In this document: one piece after another, positions 62,500 to 64,000 of the stretch
Numbering within the stretch: the stretch's first letter is position 1
Layout of the letters: each line of letters begins with the position of its first letter
Assembly: GCA_949825025.1 (NCBI GenBank)
Contig: OX463784.1
Span: 20,392,761 to 20,456,760 of the forward strand
Direction: 5' to 3'
Source: Siphlonurus alternatus
Taxonomy: Eukaryota > Arthropoda > Insecta > Ephemeroptera > Siphlonuridae
Length of the DNA stretch: 64,000 nucleotides
Position numbers and translations under genes: made by a program
The notes under the pieces: generated by a model
The model's input: only the letters and a program-made list of their open reading frames with translations
Told to the model about the DNA's origin: nothing
The model's database searches: none

Positions 62500-62732
62500 A
62501 ATCGGACTAACCCGTTTTATCGCGATTTGCAAAAGCGAACAACTCGTTTTATCGCGCGCGCTCAAAAAGGACTAACTCATTTTATCTCAGCCGCTCAAAA
62601 ACGATCAACTCGTTTTATCGCGTGCGCTCAAAAAGGACTAACTCATTTTATCTCGGCTGCGCAAAAACGATTAACTCGTTTTATCGCGGCTGTGCAAAAA
62701 CGATTATCTTTTTTTATCGCTGATGTTGATTT
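62500..62732 (+). repeat. 33-bp tandem repeat with 66-bp higher-order period
   Basis: About seven units of ACTCGTTTTATCGCG plus CGCTCAAAAACG-type filler. Alternate units differ (RFIA/QKGL against HFIS/QKRS when translated), giving a 66-bp higher-order period. Since 33 is divisible by 3, the plus strand is open for 71 codons from 62527, but there is no ATG, homology or gene context. Confidence 0.85.
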
Positions 62733-63520
62733 AAAAACTTGAAGGAAATGAATAGTAATTTTTTTTTGGTGGCCTAAATATTTTTTCATCTAATGTTTAG
62801 TAGATATTTAGTAATTTACTTTACAATATTAATTTTTTATATTAAATTTTTTAAATTTCTTTTTTTTTTATGAATTATTAAACTTTGTTATTTAATTTAA
62901 TTTACTGATTTGTAATTAAATTAAAATTATTCGAATTGAATATAACATAATAATATTAACAGTAATAACATGTTAAAAAAAAATTAAAAAAAAAAAGAGG
63001 TGAGAAAATATAATGTATAAAGTTTTATTGTAAATTTTCCCTTTTTTTATTATTTGTATAATAATAACATCTTACAAGTGCATAAAATTACCAATTTACA
63101 CATATATTTTTCATTGACACGCACTTACTATTATTACCTACATTTCTTTCTTCAACATTATAAAGTTTAACTTAATTTATGCATCAATTTACAATATTCT
63201 CCAAATTTACTGTGTAGTATTGAGAAGTAAAATCAAAATGAATGCAGTTTGCATTTCTAGGAAATCATTGACTCCACTTATTATTATATTATTGCCACCG
63301 AAAATTTGTAACGAAAGCAGCGGCTTTACATTTTGTTTAAAGTTATGCTAATATTGCGTCAACAATTTTTTTTTTCATACAGAAATATTCACAGAAGCCC
63401 ATAATCACAATTTCTTTGAATAAAAATTGAATTGAATAAATTTAAAATAAAATAAAACACATTGTATTTTTCCTTCACATTGGTATTAAATAATAACACA
63501 TTATAGTGTAATAATTGTAA

Positions 63521-63993
63521 CAACAATGGGCTTATAGGTGTCATTTTTTTACTGGTTCAATCAAAAGAGGAGGTCGAAAAATATCCTTTAGAATTTTTTG
63601 CGATTTTTTTAAGCACTGCATCATACCTAAAGTGGATATTAAAAATATCTCTTGACCTGGAGGCTCCATCCGCAACGCCTATGACGTCATTACATTCTTT
63701 GGGTCAACAATTTAATGTTTTTAAACATACACGTTGCTATGGAAACAAATGATATTTTTTATAAACAAGCAACAATGCAATAACTTTTTACAAGTGTTAT
63801 ATAATTGAACCAAAGAATGTAGTGACGTCATAAGCGTTGCGGATGGAACCTCCAGGTCAAGATACATTTTTAATCTCCATTTTAGGTATGATGCAGTGCT
63901 AAAAAAATCGCAAAAAAATCTAAGGGTTATTTTTCGACATCCTCTTTTGATTGAGCCAGTAAAAAAACTACACCCCGTAAGCCCATTTGTTGC
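63521..63993. mobile_element. large foldback at window end (arms ~190 bp)
   Basis: CAACAATGGGCTTATAGGTG, ACTGGTTCAATCAAAAGAGG and CCTCCATCCGCAACGC-like segments recur inverted. TGACGTCA sits in both arms (63682 starting in ATGACGTCAT, and 63823). The spacer of about 100 bp has no coding potential. The right end is 7 bp from the window edge. Confidence 0.82.
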
Positions 63994-64000
63994 ACCAATT

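Noticed and set aside
62527..62742. Repeat-containing protein gene
   Set aside because: The open frame follows from a repeat unit divisible by three; there is no ATG, no splice signals and no neighbouring exon.

Overview
The window is AT-rich (roughly 70 percent A+T by eye), intron-bearing animal DNA. Only two genes can be supported, both on the minus strand, and the rest is intergenic DNA packed with short non-autonomous repeats. The gene content (a Mig-2-like/Mtl Rho GTPase and ribosomal protein S2 with intronic H/ACA snoRNAs) points to an invertebrate metazoan. I cannot name the phylum from the sequence alone.

Layout. From 1 to about 46.2 kb I see no convincing protein gene. This part holds inverted-repeat (foldback/MITE-like) elements of several families, SINEs that share a central domain but carry 5S rRNA-like or tRNA-like heads, LINE-like 3' tails, a degenerate ~220-240 bp tandem array (14.3-15.85 kb) and a ~50 bp stem-loop retroposon. 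From 46.29 to 50.40 kb lies a four-exon Mtl/Mig-2-type Rho GTPase of 195 aa. Its third intron holds a complete hAT-like element with a 5S-headed SINE nested inside it. From 51.7 to about 56.03 kb lies RPS2 (uS5, 278 aa): five coding exons, a probable tiny non-coding first exon, and two paralogous H/ACA snoRNAs in introns 1 and 2. From 56.1 to 64 kb there is again no recognisable gene, but there are more foldbacks, a (CT)n tract, a G-rich tract, a 33-bp tandem repeat with an open frame and a large foldback that nearly reaches the window edge.

How the parts relate. RPS2 makes a 40S subunit protein. Its introns appear to make two H/ACA guide RNAs whose 3' pocket can pair with the conserved 18S rRNA segment GGUGAAAUUCUUGG, so one transcript may supply both a ribosomal protein and guides for rRNA modification. 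The Rho GTPase is unrelated in function and merely adjacent in the same orientation. The repeats show layered history: SINE inside hAT, one foldback family inside another in two separate places, and two foldbacks abutting through a perfect 42-bp palindrome.

Most open reading frames of 60-130 codons in the window fall inside repeats, lack an ATG, or are ordinary AT-rich noise, and are not annotated as genes.
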